A DNA stretch of 64,000 bases, from contig CAKUQY010000004.1 of the NCBI GenBank assembly GCA_934675585.1, positions 32,688 to 96,687 of the forward strand, read 5' to 3'. This DNA is from an uncultured Opitutales bacterium. GTDB lineage: Bacteria > Verrucomicrobiota > Verrucomicrobiia > Opitutales > UBA953. Every line of letters starts with the position of its first letter. Within the stretch, counting starts at the first letter, position 1. A model generated the notes under the pieces. That model searched no databases and was not told the origin of the DNA. It was given only the letters and a program-made list of their open reading frames with translations. Shown piece after piece: positions 54,532 to 63,424 of this stretch. The position numbers were made by a program, and so were the translations under genes.

Positions 54532-54963
54532 TTAATCAAGCTCAATTTTGTTAACGCGACGCTCGTGACGACCACCTTCAAAACCTGTGGACAAAAATTT
54601 TGCCAGCATATCTTTAGCGTAGCTTGGAGCAATAAATTTTTGACCAAACGCAATAATATTTGCATTATTGTGCAAACGCGAAAGCTCTGCCATCTCAACA
54701 TTAAAACAATTGACCGCGCGCACGCCTTTGACTTTATTTGCAGCAATCGAAATTCCAACGCCCGACCAACAAACCAAAACGCCAAAATCTGCCGTTCCCG
54801 CAGCGACATCTTTCGCTACAGCGTGAGCAAAATCGGGGTAATCGATCGAATCTTTGGTAAACGTGCCACAATCTTTTATTTCGTGACCTTGCGCTTTTAA
54901 AAACTCGCCCAACTCATTTTTGAGTTCAAGGCCTGCGTGATCGCAACCAATACTAATTTTCAT
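54532..54963 (-). CDS. rpiB: Ribose-5-phosphate isomerase B
   Basis: 143 residues from the ATG at 54963 (MKISIGCDHAGLELK). LacAB/RpiB features: GCDHAG, DYPDFAHAVAKDVAAGTADFGVLVCWSGVGISIAANKVKGVRAV, HNNANIIAFG. The catalytic Cys is in VLVCWSG where the family usually has CGTG or CGSG, so the Gly after Cys is replaced by Trp. It interconverts ribose-5-P and ribulose-5-P. First gene of a two-gene unit with glyA. Confidence 0.92.
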   Translation of the reverse strand: MKISIGCDHAGLELKNELGEFLKAQGHEIKDCGTFTKDSIDYPDFAHAVAKDVAAGTADFGVLVCWSGVGISIAANKVKGVRAVNCFNVEMAELSRLHNNANIIAFGQKFIAPSYAKDMLAKFLSTGFEGGRHERRVNKIELD

Positions 54964-55030
54964 ATACAAAAATTATATGTTCCCGCAAACTTTTTCTCAA
55001 CGAAAAATCACGTTCCCGCAAAACAAAAAA

Positions 55031-55058
55031 TCTCGCGGGAACGCAAATTCCCACGAGA
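55031..55058 (-). terminator. Terminator of the EPA-rich lipoprotein gene
   Basis: TCTCGCGGGAA and TTCCCACGAGA form an 11-bp stem (one mismatch) with a 6-nt loop; minus strand then T6. The right-hand arm carries a motif copy, the left arm a near copy. Confidence 0.85.
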
Positions 55059-55078
55059 CTTTTTGAAAGCTAAAACAA

Positions 55079-55876
55079 TTAATAATTCGCTTCAACTTCC
55101 TTCTTGAGTTCTTCAAGTCTTGCGACATATTCTTCTGCCGAAACCTGATGCAACTTGCGTTTACGTTGCAAATCTGCAACTTCCGTTTGAATTTCTTCAA
55201 GCGTGCGAACATTCTTTTGTGGAGCCGCAGGTGTTGGAGCGGGTTCTGCTTTTGGCTCTTCTGCCACAGGTTCCGACGCTGGCTCTTCTGCGGGCTCTTC
55301 CGCGGCTGGCTCTGGTTCAACAACAGGCGCTGGCTCTTCCGCGGCAGGCTCTGGTTCAACAGCTGGCTCTGGCTCTTCCACGACTGGCTCTGGTTCAGCA
55401 GCTGGTTCTTCTGCGACTACAACAGTTTCAACCTCTGCAGGTTCTTCAACAGCTGGCTCTGGTTCAACAACTGATGCAGGTTCTTCCGCAACCGCAACAA
55501 CTTCAACAGGTGCTGGCTCTTCAACAACCGGCGTTTCCGCCACTGCTGTATCGTCTAAAGTTTCTTCTTCCCAATCAAAGAAATAAATACTTGACGGGAA
55601 CGTATAACGACCAGCATCGTCCGCAAATCCTTCAACAGTTTGAGTTTGCGTCTTATAGCCAGGAACGAGCACTTCAAGCGTGTGATTCTTATCACGCGAA
55701 AGCGCAACAGACGAGCCAAAAACGCCGAGCTCGACCTCTTGACCATCGACATAAACAATTGCATTTTGTGGCAAATCTACCAATGAGACATATTGTGAGT
55801 TGTCATCGAGAGATTGACAGCCAGCAAACGCAAAGCTCGAAAGAGCCGCTACTAAAAACAATTTTGTAGGTTTCAT
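55079..55876 (-). CDS. PEGA-like lipoprotein with EPA-rich spacer and SHOCT-like tail
   Basis: 265 residues. Lipoprotein signal ending FAFAGCQS. A PEGA-like domain (about 33-75: LVDLPQNAIVYVDGQEVELGVFGSS) is followed by a 110-residue low-complexity stretch of Glu, Pro, Ala and Val (AVEPEPAAEEPAPVVEPEP), probably a stiff periplasmic spacer. The last 40 residues (RTLEEIQTEVADLQRKRKLHQVSAEEYVARLEELKKEV) resemble a SHOCT-type short helical domain. The spacer suggests reach across the periplasm toward peptidoglycan or a partner. The spacer DNA is repetitive and likely length-variable. The leader has AACCCCCTA. Confidence 0.8.
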   Translation of the reverse strand: MKPTKLFLVAALSSFAFAGCQSLDDNSQYVSLVDLPQNAIVYVDGQEVELGVFGSSVALSRDKNHTLEVLVPGYKTQTQTVEGFADDAGRYTFPSSIYFFDWEEETLDDTAVAETPVVEEPAPVEVVAVAEEPASVVEPEPAVEEPAEVETVVVAEEPAAEPEPVVEEPEPAVEPEPAAEEPAPVVEPEPAAEEPAEEPASEPVAEEPKAEPAPTPAAPQKNVRTLEEIQTEVADLQRKRKLHQVSAEEYVARLEELKKEVEANY

Positions 55877-55927
55877 AAATATATAATTAGGGGGTTGTTT
55901 TATTTAAGAATAACCATTTTTTTTATG

Positions 55928-56566
55928 TTATGCAATATTATTCTTTACAAATAAAATACTCAACGCAATACACAACAAAACCACAACCGTAATATAATTC
56001 AAAATCAATTCAATTTTTGGATTTTTTATAATCGCCTTGTGTAGCGTTCCCGCGCAAGCTGAAATTAACGACAAAACAACAGCCGCTTGCAACGCAAAAA
56101 CAAATCCATAAATCAAAATATTGCGCGCCATCTCAAAAAACGTTCCCACAGAAGGCAAAAATTGCGGAAAAATCGCCAAAAAAATCAAAATCAATTTTGG
56201 ATTCAGCGACGACATACAAAATCCCTTCAAAAATTGTCCGCCAACCGACACGCGAAAATCTAATGTTCCCGCAGAAACTTTTTTTAACTGCAAATCATTG
56301 CGGGAACGCCAAGCACAAAACGCCAACCAAAGCAAATAAAACGTTCCCGCAATTTTTACCGACAAAAAAATCATTGGATGCGCACAAATAATCGGCGAAA
56401 CCCCAAACGCCAACAAAACCGTGTGCACCAACGAGCCCGTCGCCATCCCACAAGAAGTCGCAATCCCCGCGCGAGCGCCACGCGTCATGCTCAAAGGCAA
56501 CAAATAAAGCGTGTCAGGACCTGGCGCCGCCGACAATAAAATCATCGAGCCAAGAAACACTAACAT
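55928..56566 (-). CDS. LysE/RhtB-family exporter
   Basis: 212 residues with about six hydrophobic segments. Signature near the start: LLSAAPGPDTLYLLPLSMTRGARAGIATSCGMATGSLVHT, then AGTFYLLWLAFCAWR and SSLNPKLILIFLAIFPQFL. The family exports amino acids and related metabolites. The N-terminus is a little short of the usual first helix, but no better start appears upstream. Substrate unknown. It follows the SUI1 gene after 15 bp. Confidence 0.88.
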   Translation of the reverse strand: MLVFLGSMILLSAAPGPDTLYLLPLSMTRGARAGIATSCGMATGSLVHTVLLAFGVSPIICAHPMIFLSVKIAGTFYLLWLAFCAWRSRNDLQLKKVSAGTLDFRVSVGGQFLKGFCMSSLNPKLILIFLAIFPQFLPSVGTFFEMARNILIYGFVFALQAAVVLSLISACAGTLHKAIIKNPKIELILNYITVVVLLCIALSILFVKNNIA

Positions 56567-56581
56567 CTCGCGGGAACGATT

Positions 56582-56983
56582 TTAAGCGCGAAAACCAAGC
56601 ATTTCCAAGAAAAATTTCACGCGTTCGCGATCATCGCCCTGGAGCTCAATTTTTTTGTCTTCATTCACACAACCGCCACAAGCAAACTTGCGTTTGAGCG
56701 ATGCCAACAATTCCTCGCGTTGCTCACTGCCCATTTTTTCAATGCCTGGCCCGCCAATAATCGTAACCGTTTTGCCCGAACGGCCCGATTTTTCAATATT
56801 CAAAAACACACGACCATGCTCTTGCGTCTTCGATGGTTTAGCGTTCCCGCCACGACCAACCGTTTCTTCTGGAGCCATTTGCGGCAAATTCTCACCCTTT
56901 AAAGCATCGAAAGCATTATTAAAAACAATGCCAGCCGAAGCCGAGCCATCAACAGGAATACGATTTTTATTTGGTTTTGACAT
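56582..56983 (-). CDS. SUI1/YciH-type translation factor
   Basis: 133 residues from the ATG at 56983 (MSKPNKNRIPVDGS). The C-terminal SUI1 domain (about 60-133) shows KSGRSGKTVTIIGGPGIE, LLASLKRKFACGGCVNEDKKIELQGDDRERVKFFLEMLGF; the CGGxV pattern and GDxR are family hallmarks. Bacterial YciH-like proteins are thought to influence start-site selection or act under stress. Short intergenic distance to the LysE gene suggests co-transcription. Confidence 0.88.
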   Translation of the reverse strand: MSKPNKNRIPVDGSASAGIVFNNAFDALKGENLPQMAPEETVGRGGNAKPSKTQEHGRVFLNIEKSGRSGKTVTIIGGPGIEKMGSEQREELLASLKRKFACGGCVNEDKKIELQGDDRERVKFFLEMLGFRA

Positions 56984-57368
56984 AACTAAAATTCTATCAC
57001 AAAATCCACACCGCGGGAACGGGAAAAATCTCCAGACTAATCCCAATTTTTTAGGCATCGTTTTGAAGGCGGAAATAGAAAAAGTGGTTTAAAAGCTTAG
57101 TTTTAGAGCGAAAAAATATTTTTTTTGAGAGGAAAATTAAGGCAAAGACTTTTTTTGAAGAAATTTTGGCGGGAACAAAAAAATTGGGATAACTTATCGC
57201 AATTTCGCGGGAACGGCATTTTGGCGCTTGATCGCGGGAACGATGACGAAAACACAATCGGCTTTTTGCAGTCAAATGGCTATTTTGCCGTCGTTCGCCA
57301 ACGTCACGAACGCGACATTTTCGGGAACGCCAAAACGATTGCACAAAACTTGCGAGAAGGCGTTCCCG

Positions 57369-57408
57369 CGAACGTTAGTGAGCGAGCGTGAGCTACTCGC
57401 AATCGGTG
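57369..57408 (+). repeat. Dispersed intergenic repeat R4, second full copy
   Basis: GCGAACGTTAGTGAGCGAGC, GTGAGCTACTCGCAATCGGT; compare 42257-42296 and 35993-36031. Confidence 0.65.
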
Positions 57409-57416
57409 TAAAAAAA

Positions 57417-57447
57417 CGTTCCCGCGAGTTTTTTTCTCACGGGAACG
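57417..57447 (-). terminator. Terminator of the GYF-like protein gene, inverted motif pair
   Basis: CGTTCCCGCGAG (57417-57428) and CTCACGGGAACG (57436-57447), 12-bp stem with one mismatch and a 7-nt loop; minus strand then T7. Confidence 0.9.
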
Positions 57448-57468
57448 CGATTTTGCCAAAGCGAAAAA

Positions 57469-59454
57469 TTATTCTGCGGTGTCTTCTGTTTCTGCGTTTT
57501 CTGCAGGAACGTCTGCACTTTCAGGTTTTTCTTTTGCAAAATATTCGTCTGCTTGCTCTTTACTCATTGGGCGCATTTGGCTTTTATTTTGCGGCTCCAT
57601 TGGGCGATTAAAAATTTGATACTTTGAAAGTTGCTCAACAGCCAATTTATCGCCTTCTTTAATCGCGTTAAAATCATTTTCGGGAACGCCCAAAACGATT
57701 TCGCGGGAACGGCGTTTTGAATCCTCGTTATCAGGATCTACGCGCGTTACACGAATGTAATACAATTTTGGCGCGCATTTTACCACTTGAATTTTTTTGC
57801 CATTAAGCAAGCCCTCGCGGAAATAAGGCGTTCCGCCAACGGCAACTTTTGCGTTCACAATATAACGCTCATTTTGCAACAAATCGGCTTTAGTTGTTTT
57901 ACGATTTTTGATGTCCGTCAATTCAAATGCGACCGCCTGCTCTGGCGCTTTTCCGACCAAATCGCTTGGGCCCGCAGGGTTGAATTCAACATTTGTCGGG
58001 AACGTCAAAATATCCTCGCCACATTTTAAACGCAAACACGCGTTGCGCAATTGTCCTTGATTGCCGGCGAACGTAAATGTTGCCGTTTCATCAAGTTTAA
58101 TTGCGGGAACGTCTTTTAATTTTGCGATTTCAGCGTTCACTTTGCCAGTTTCAGTTTTGCGGAATTTTTCCCAACGTTCTTGACGAGCTTTTTCTGAAAA
58201 ATTATAAATATTTGCGTTCAAATAATGGTGGAATTTATCTAAAAATGCGGGCATTTCTCGGCACGCCCAAGCGACGACCAATGATTTTCCGCTGCCATCT
58301 TGTGGCAATACTTCCAAATCTTTTTTGCGTGGCATTTGAGAAGAAAGTTCGCTGGGCAGATTGCCGCGATTATCGGCGCGCGTCATGATGCGGGTCAATT
58401 CTGAGTCAAAATAATAAATATGGCGCGAATCTTGTTTTTTAACAATATCAACTAAACCCTTTGCCCAAAAATCGGGTTGTTCGAGCGCAGTTTCGCATTT
58501 TAAATTGCCCAACATATCGAGCAATTTGTTTGCAAATGCGTTCACATTTTTTGACGTTGGCAACAGCGGACCGAGCTCTTGAACCGCGTTATTTGAAAGT
58601 TCAGCATCTGTCCAGCGCGGACTATTCAACAAAATGCGCTCTTCGATTTCTGCGCCCAACATTTTTTTTGCGGACGAAGAAAGTCCCGATTTTGGCAATA
58701 AGATTTCGAGGTCTGAAATTTCGCCGAGCGCAGTTTTCAACGCTTTAAAATCAACTGTTGCGGTGGTGTATTCGCGTTGATCGTTTGGAATTTGCACCAT
58801 ATTTTCAAACATATCGCCCACGGCTTTGCCTTTTGGCAAAACAAATTCGACTGCGGCGACTTCTTGGCGCAATTCTTCCAATTGCATAATTTCTTTGGCG
58901 ACGGTTTGTTTATAACTTACCAGTTTTTCGCTGGGCGAAACCATCAATTCAACCACAGGCGCCAACAACTTGCGATTGGGCTCTTTGCCACCCAATTCAA
59001 TATTAAATACCAACGAAAAAATTGCCGTTGCCAAAACAAAACCGCCAATGCCAACGCCCAATTTAATCATGCGGGAACGCTTTTGTGCTTTTTCGTAAAA
59101 TTCAACGGCGGCAACAGCTTGCTCGGGCGAAAATTTATCAACAGAAATCGAATCTGCCAAACCATAACGCATCAATTTAACGCGCACTTCTGGATCAATT
59201 TTTTCTTCGCGCGCCTCGCGCAAACGCTTTTCTTCTTCATCGCTTTTTCCCGCCATGCGCAAACCAACGCCCGCGCGGCGCACACGCAACAAATCCACAG
59301 CCTCGACCCAATCGTCTTCGCTCGTATTTTCCTTGTCCGCATCGGCGATCAAAACGTCATACGGATATTCGCCAGATTTAATTTTGGCTTCGATTTCATC
59401 TTGCGGGAACGGACCTACGGTCTCGTCATTAATGAATACAAAAAATTGTTTCAT
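57469..59454 (-). CDS. GYF-like N-terminal, single-pass membrane protein of unknown function
   Basis: 661 residues. The first 60 residues (FFVFINDETVGPFPQDEIEAKIKSGEYPYDVLIADAD...EDDWVEAV) are a GYF_2/DUF4339-type domain. Basic linker, then one transmembrane helix (about 133-155, IKLGVGIGGFVLATAIFSLVF). The remaining 500 residues are outside the cytoplasm: helical part (160-330) and a beta-rich part (ATFTFAGNQGQLRNACLRLKCGEDILTFPTNVEF). C-terminus acidic (AENAETEDTAE). No known family for the large domain. GYF_2 domains in these bacteria often sit on membrane proteins. The leader has AACCCCTA 12 nt before the ATG. Confidence 0.75.
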   Translation of the reverse strand: MKQFFVFINDETVGPFPQDEIEAKIKSGEYPYDVLIADADKENTSEDDWVEAVDLLRVRRAGVGLRMAGKSDEEEKRLREAREEKIDPEVRVKLMRYGLADSISVDKFSPEQAVAAVEFYEKAQKRSRMIKLGVGIGGFVLATAIFSLVFNIELGGKEPNRKLLAPVVELMVSPSEKLVSYKQTVAKEIMQLEELRQEVAAVEFVLPKGKAVGDMFENMVQIPNDQREYTTATVDFKALKTALGEISDLEILLPKSGLSSSAKKMLGAEIEERILLNSPRWTDAELSNNAVQELGPLLPTSKNVNAFANKLLDMLGNLKCETALEQPDFWAKGLVDIVKKQDSRHIYYFDSELTRIMTRADNRGNLPSELSSQMPRKKDLEVLPQDGSGKSLVVAWACREMPAFLDKFHHYLNANIYNFSEKARQERWEKFRKTETGKVNAEIAKLKDVPAIKLDETATFTFAGNQGQLRNACLRLKCGEDILTFPTNVEFNPAGPSDLVGKAPEQAVAFELTDIKNRKTTKADLLQNERYIVNAKVAVGGTPYFREGLLNGKKIQVVKCAPKLYYIRVTRVDPDNEDSKRRSREIVLGVPENDFNAIKEGDKLAVEQLSKYQIFNRPMEPQNKSQMRPMSKEQADEYFAKEKPESADVPAENAETEDTAE

Positions 59455-59564
59455 AACAAAAAATAGGGGTTGACAATATTAAAATTCTAAACGCGAGCGC
59501 TCCCGCGAGCAAGCAAAATTTAAAATCGCCGACGCGCGGGAACGCAAGATTTTTTATTTTGGGT

Positions 59565-60800
59565 TTACTTCCACGAATCAATCATTTTTTTCACCCAAAG
59601 CATTTCTGCTTCTGAAAGCTTTAATTCCAAAGCTCGCGCGCGAACGCGTTCTGCTTCGGCTTGAGCACTTTCAGCTTCTGCGCGTTTAATTTGAGCATCT
59701 GCAAGTTTTAAATCAATTTCGTGGCGACGCGCATTTTGTTCCTGCGCGAGAACGCGGTCGGCATTTTCGCGTTCCCGAGCGAATGCGCGGTCTTCTTGTT
59801 CTTTTTTATTTTTCAGTGCCAACTGTTCCCGCGCGATTTGGCGGTTTTCGTCATCAATTTTATTTTGGCGTTCCCGCGCATCCCGCGCGATTTGGCGGTT
59901 CTCGAGTTCGATTTCGCGGGAACGCCCGTCAGCGATTGCCGCGGCTTTGAGCGCGTTCAACTTTTCAACATCAGCTTGCAAGCGCGCTCGCGAAGCTTCG
60001 TTGAGCTCGAACGACAAAACAATTTTGCCATTTTGCACTTTTGCGAAACGTTTGATAGGTTTAATTTTTCCGCCCTTGGCTTCGAGCGCAATTGCGCGGT
60101 TGGCGGGAACGTCGATAACTACTTCATTTTTTTCGTCCAAATTATAAGTCGTTCCCGCGACAATGATTTCCGTTCCCGCCAAATTTGGCGCGACTTCATT
60201 TTCAAAAATTGTCAAAACGCCGTTCTCGTCGAGCGCGATTTTTGGCAGCGCGATTGATTCCACTTGGCAAATAATTCGCGCGGGAACAACCAATTTTTCT
60301 GCGACAAATTTTACTTTGCCCGACTTTATTTTTGCGACCAAATCAGCCATTGCATTTTCGGTTGCGGGAACGATTGCCGAGATGCCGCCTTCGCGCACCG
60401 CCGAACCCGTTCCCGCCAAAATTGCTTTGCCGTCTGCCGAAAATAAATTATACGCCGCGAGCGAGCGTGAATATTTTACGCCCGACAATTCAGTATTTTT
60501 TGGCGCCGCCAATTGCACCACCAAAATCAAATCGGCTCCCGACAAATCAGCCGCATCTGCGGGCGAAATTTTTTGCGTTCCCGCCAACATCGTTTCGGGC
60601 GTAAAATTTTCCAAACGCAAAACTTGCAAACCCGTTGTTTCCAAATTTTCCATCGCGGCATTCGCGACCATTTCATGCTCTTCTGCATAAAAATTGCCGC
60701 CATCGCGCACGAGCACAACAACGCTTTTATCGTCCAACGCGCCAGCCAAAGCCGTTCCCGCGAACGCCAAAATTCCAAAAATCGGGGTTAAATTTTTCAT
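59565..60800 (-). CDS. Secreted protein with long Arg/Glu-rich coiled coil
   Basis: 411 residues from the ATG at 60800 (MKNLTPIFGILAFAGTALA), signal peptide included. Residues 20-150 resemble a periplasmic alpha/beta domain (SVVVLVRDGGNFYAEEHEMVANAAMENLETTGLQVL ... LILVVQLAAPKNTE), 150-260 are beta-rich, and 265-400 form a heptad-like coil full of RER, RSRE, NRQIARE and AEAE. In the coil the window motif is translated as RER/RSRE; elsewhere as AGT (five) and VPA (three). I do not recognise a family. It lies 24 bp downstream of birA and shares its strand. Confidence 0.65.
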   Translation of the reverse strand: MKNLTPIFGILAFAGTALAGALDDKSVVVLVRDGGNFYAEEHEMVANAAMENLETTGLQVLRLENFTPETMLAGTQKISPADAADLSGADLILVVQLAAPKNTELSGVKYSRSLAAYNLFSADGKAILAGTGSAVREGGISAIVPATENAMADLVAKIKSGKVKFVAEKLVVPARIICQVESIALPKIALDENGVLTIFENEVAPNLAGTEIIVAGTTYNLDEKNEVVIDVPANRAIALEAKGGKIKPIKRFAKVQNGKIVLSFELNEASRARLQADVEKLNALKAAAIADGRSREIELENRQIARDARERQNKIDDENRQIAREQLALKNKKEQEDRAFARERENADRVLAQEQNARRHEIDLKLADAQIKRAEAESAQAEAERVRARALELKLSEAEMLWVKKMIDSWK

Positions 60801-60824
60801 GACAAAATTATAACACAATTTTTG

Positions 60825-61616
60825 CTATTTTTTGCGAATTAAATTTACGTCTCCCGCGGCAAACGCAATCATTGGTCCCGTTGGCGGTTCGAGCAACAAA
60901 TTGCCGTTTGCATCAATCCCGCGCGCAATTCCAACGATTTCTTCGTTCCCAAAAATTGCTGAAATTTGCTTATTTAAAAGCATATCATAACGCTGCCAAA
61001 GCAAGGCGAGCGAGCCATGATAATCGTCTGCAAAAAACGTTTCTGCCGCGCGCACAACCACTTTTACAAGTTCCGCCGCCACACAATTTATATCGACTTG
61101 CATTTCTTCGGGAACGCTCTCGGCGAGCGAAGTTGCGAGCGTTTTTAAATTTTCGGGAACGTCAAAAACGTTCAGCCCGACTCCAAACGCGACGCCGCGC
61201 ACTTCGTTGGCGGTCATTTCAACTTCGGTCATCGTTCCCGAAAGTTTTTTGTCGCCCACCCAAATATCGTTCGGCCATTTTACTTTTGCGGGAACGCCAA
61301 AATAATCGTCTAAAAATTGACAAACTTTCACGCCTAACCAGGTCGTAAAATTTGCCATTTTTTGCGGCTCGATCATCGGCGAAAAGCCAAACGACGCGTA
61401 AATATTTCCCGCGCTGTCGCTTTCCCATTTGCGTCCCGCGCGCCCTGTTCCCGCACTTTGTTGATTGGCAAAAATTACAAACGGCGTAGGTGTTCCCGCG
61501 CGCAACATTTGCAATGCGTCCGCGTTTGTCGAAGCCGTTTCATCTTTGACAATCAAAGCAATTTCCTCGTTCCCGCAAAGCGCTTCCAGCGCCGATTTTG
61601 TAATTTTCGTATCCAT
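60825..61616 (-). CDS. birA: Biotin-[acetyl-CoA-carboxylase] ligase
   Basis: 263 residues from the ATG at 61616 (MDTKITKSALEALCG). Catalytic core: ETASTNADALQML, FANQQSAGTGRAGRKWESDSAGNIYASFGF (the GRxGRxW biotinyl-AMP loop with G replaced in GRAGRKW form), KWPNDIWVGDKKLSGTMTE and the C-terminal SH3-like part GIARGIDANGNLLLE. No DNA-binding domain, so group I enzyme. It would biotinylate a carrier protein; the OadA homologue here has no biotin site, so its target is elsewhere. Confidence 0.93.
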   Translation of the reverse strand: MDTKITKSALEALCGNEEIALIVKDETASTNADALQMLRAGTPTPFVIFANQQSAGTGRAGRKWESDSAGNIYASFGFSPMIEPQKMANFTTWLGVKVCQFLDDYFGVPAKVKWPNDIWVGDKKLSGTMTEVEMTANEVRGVAFGVGLNVFDVPENLKTLATSLAESVPEEMQVDINCVAAELVKVVVRAAETFFADDYHGSLALLWQRYDMLLNKQISAIFGNEEIVGIARGIDANGNLLLEPPTGPMIAFAAGDVNLIRKK

Positions 61617-61667
61617 AACCCCACAATAACCCACGCCCGCGAACATCACAAGCCCAAAAAATAAAGC

Positions 61668-61695
61668 GCGCTCCCGCTGCTTTTCACGGGAACGC
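61668..61695 (-). terminator. Terminator of the hydrolase-SufT gene
   Basis: GCGCTCCCG (61668-61676) and CGGGAACGC (61687-61695) form a 9-bp stem (one G-T pair); one arm is the consensus motif, the other the one-mismatch variant. Minus strand T-rich after it. Confidence 0.8.
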
Positions 61696-61724
61696 GATTT
61701 TGCGCACGGTGGCGGGCGTTTCGG

Positions 61725-63248
61725 CTAAATCCAGCCGAGTTCCATTCTGCCCTCTTCGCTAACCATTTCTTGCGTCCACGGCGGCTCGAAAACAATTTCG
61801 ATTTTAGCTTCGTGAACACCAGGAACGCTCAAAACGCGATTGCGCGCGTCTTCGGCAATCACGGGACCCATGCCGCAACCGGGCGCGGTCAGCGTCATCG
61901 CAATGTTAACGGCGTAGCGATCGTTTTCGAGCGGCTCGACTTTCATCGAATAAATAAGCCCAAGATTTACGATGTCAACAGGGATTTCTGGATCGTAAAC
62001 TAATTTCAACGCGTCCCAAATTTTATCTTCATCGGGAGCGCCCGTGTAATTTGGATGCTCCGCCGTTCCCGTCGAGCCGTAAGCGTCGGTCGTTCCCGAA
62101 ATGTTAATCGTTTCGCCCGGCGGCGGCTCGTCAAGAGCGTCCGCATCCTTGCCCGCGATTCTAAACATTCCAACATCGCAAATCACCGTAAAATTCCCGC
62201 CGAGGCGGTGCGTAATCGTCACGCGCGTTCCCGCGGGCAAATAAGCCGCATCGCCGCTGGGAACGGTGGTTGCTTCGACATCGCGTTTTAAAATGCGGTC
62301 GTTGTTCGGGTGCGATCGCGCGGGAACGGGTTTTGGCGGCTGCGTTTGTTCCAAAAAAGTCAAAATGGTTTTCATCGTTTTCAGCCCCGCGTCGCCTTCG
62401 AGCAAATAATGTTTCACGCCCTCAAAAAACGCGTGTTCCGCCTTGGGGAAACGTTCGCAAAATTCATCATAAAAATCTTTGCCAAAACAAAAATCGGCTC
62501 CGCCCCAAGCCAACAAAATCGGCTTTTCTTTGAGCTTCGCGAGATTTTCTTCAACTTCAACCAAAGTCGCGTAGGACGGGTGTTTTTCGTTGAGCGGAAT
62601 ATCGCGGATAAAATTAGCGACGCTTTCGCGATGCGCGGGCGTGTCATACGGGAACAAATAGCCCGCGCGCGTGGCTGTGTCGAGCGGTTGCGTTACCGTC
62701 ATCGTCGTCGCCGCCTTTACAAAAAGATTAAATTGTTTAACCAAAAACGACCCGATCCCCCCAAGCTTGCAAAGCGCGATGCGTTTGGGAATGTTGCGGG
62801 AACGAAACGCCGCCGTGTTCATCAGCACCAAACGCTCAACCATCACAGGCGAATACTCCGCCACGCCGCAAGCAATTGTTCCTCCCCAATCGTGCGCAAT
62901 CAGCGCATAATGCAAAATGCCCAAATGCTGAATCAGCGCCTCGATGTGCGCGATGCGATCCGCTAATTTGTAATAGCGTCCTGGAATTTTTTCGGACAAG
63001 CCCATGCCCAAATGGTCGGGAGCGATACAGCGGTAGCCACGGTGCGCGAGTTCCAGCACGAGCTTGCGATACATAAACGACCAAGTCGGGTTCCCGTGAA
63101 GCAACAATACGACGCCGTTCGCGCCGCTCCCCTCGTCGAGATAATGCATGCAACCGTCGCCATTCGGCAAATCAAAATAATGCGGCTCAAACGGGAACGC
63201 CGTTTTCACCTCTTTTGGCAATGCGGGAACTGTATAATTTTTAGACAT
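61725..63248 (-). CDS. Fusion: haloalkane-dehalogenase-type alpha/beta hydrolase + SufT (DUF59/MIP18)
   Basis: 507 residues from the ATG at 63248 (MSKNYTVPALPKEVK). Residues 20-300 are an alpha/beta hydrolase of the haloalkane dehalogenase/OleB group: oxyanion HGNPTWSFMYR, Asp nucleophile in AHDWGGTIACG (about D120) and the late His in GVKHYLLEGD. Residues about 322-507 are a complete SufT: RDVEATTVPSGDAAYLPAGTRVTITHRLGGNFTV, then DUF59 with LVYDPEIPVDIVNLGLIY and the TAPGCGMGP Cys loop. The window motif encodes PVPARS exactly in the linker (62318-62330). SufT works in Fe-S maturation; the hydrolase substrate is unknown. Other suf genes are not adjacent. Confidence 0.88.
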   Translation of the reverse strand: MSKNYTVPALPKEVKTAFPFEPHYFDLPNGDGCMHYLDEGSGANGVVLLLHGNPTWSFMYRKLVLELAHRGYRCIAPDHLGMGLSEKIPGRYYKLADRIAHIEALIQHLGILHYALIAHDWGGTIACGVAEYSPVMVERLVLMNTAAFRSRNIPKRIALCKLGGIGSFLVKQFNLFVKAATTMTVTQPLDTATRAGYLFPYDTPAHRESVANFIRDIPLNEKHPSYATLVEVEENLAKLKEKPILLAWGGADFCFGKDFYDEFCERFPKAEHAFFEGVKHYLLEGDAGLKTMKTILTFLEQTQPPKPVPARSHPNNDRILKRDVEATTVPSGDAAYLPAGTRVTITHRLGGNFTVICDVGMFRIAGKDADALDEPPPGETINISGTTDAYGSTGTAEHPNYTGAPDEDKIWDALKLVYDPEIPVDIVNLGLIYSMKVEPLENDRYAVNIAMTLTAPGCGMGPVIAEDARNRVLSVPGVHEAKIEIVFEPPWTQEMVSEEGRMELGWI

Positions 63249-63424
63249 TAGCAATAATTATAAAGCGTTCCCGTGGCAAGTAAAAGATTATTTATCGCCG
63301 ATTTGAGAATTGAGAGTTTTTGGCGGGAACGTAGATTGGCGGGAACGGGAATTTAATTTTCTGCTTGCGTTTTTTTTTTGATTTTTAGAATGAAAGGGTA
63401 ATTTAATCTTAATCTATAAAAACT

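Larger units (their letters stand above)
56984..57468. other. 485-bp gap without a supported gene
   Basis: An AT-rich stretch with T-runs (57050-57180) is followed by motif-dense sequence (57160-57450). On the plus strand 57180-57391 keeps an open frame reading GILALDRGNDDENTIGF and GYFAVVRQRHERDIFGN, which looks more protein-like than chance but has no start, so it may be a gene remnant. Repeat R4 (57369-57408) and a terminator end the gap. Confidence 0.6.

Noticed and set aside
55120..55869. Long plus-strand frame rich in Leu/Gln
   Set aside because: It is the antisense of the EPA-rich lipoprotein; low-complexity DNA stays open in several frames.
57125..57391. Plus-strand frame with protein-like text
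   Set aside because: No start signal, only part looks coding and it ends inside repeat R4; kept as a possible remnant and not as a gene.
59500..59555. Terminator after the coiled-coil gene
   Set aside because: Inverted motif copies exist but the loop is long and no T run follows.
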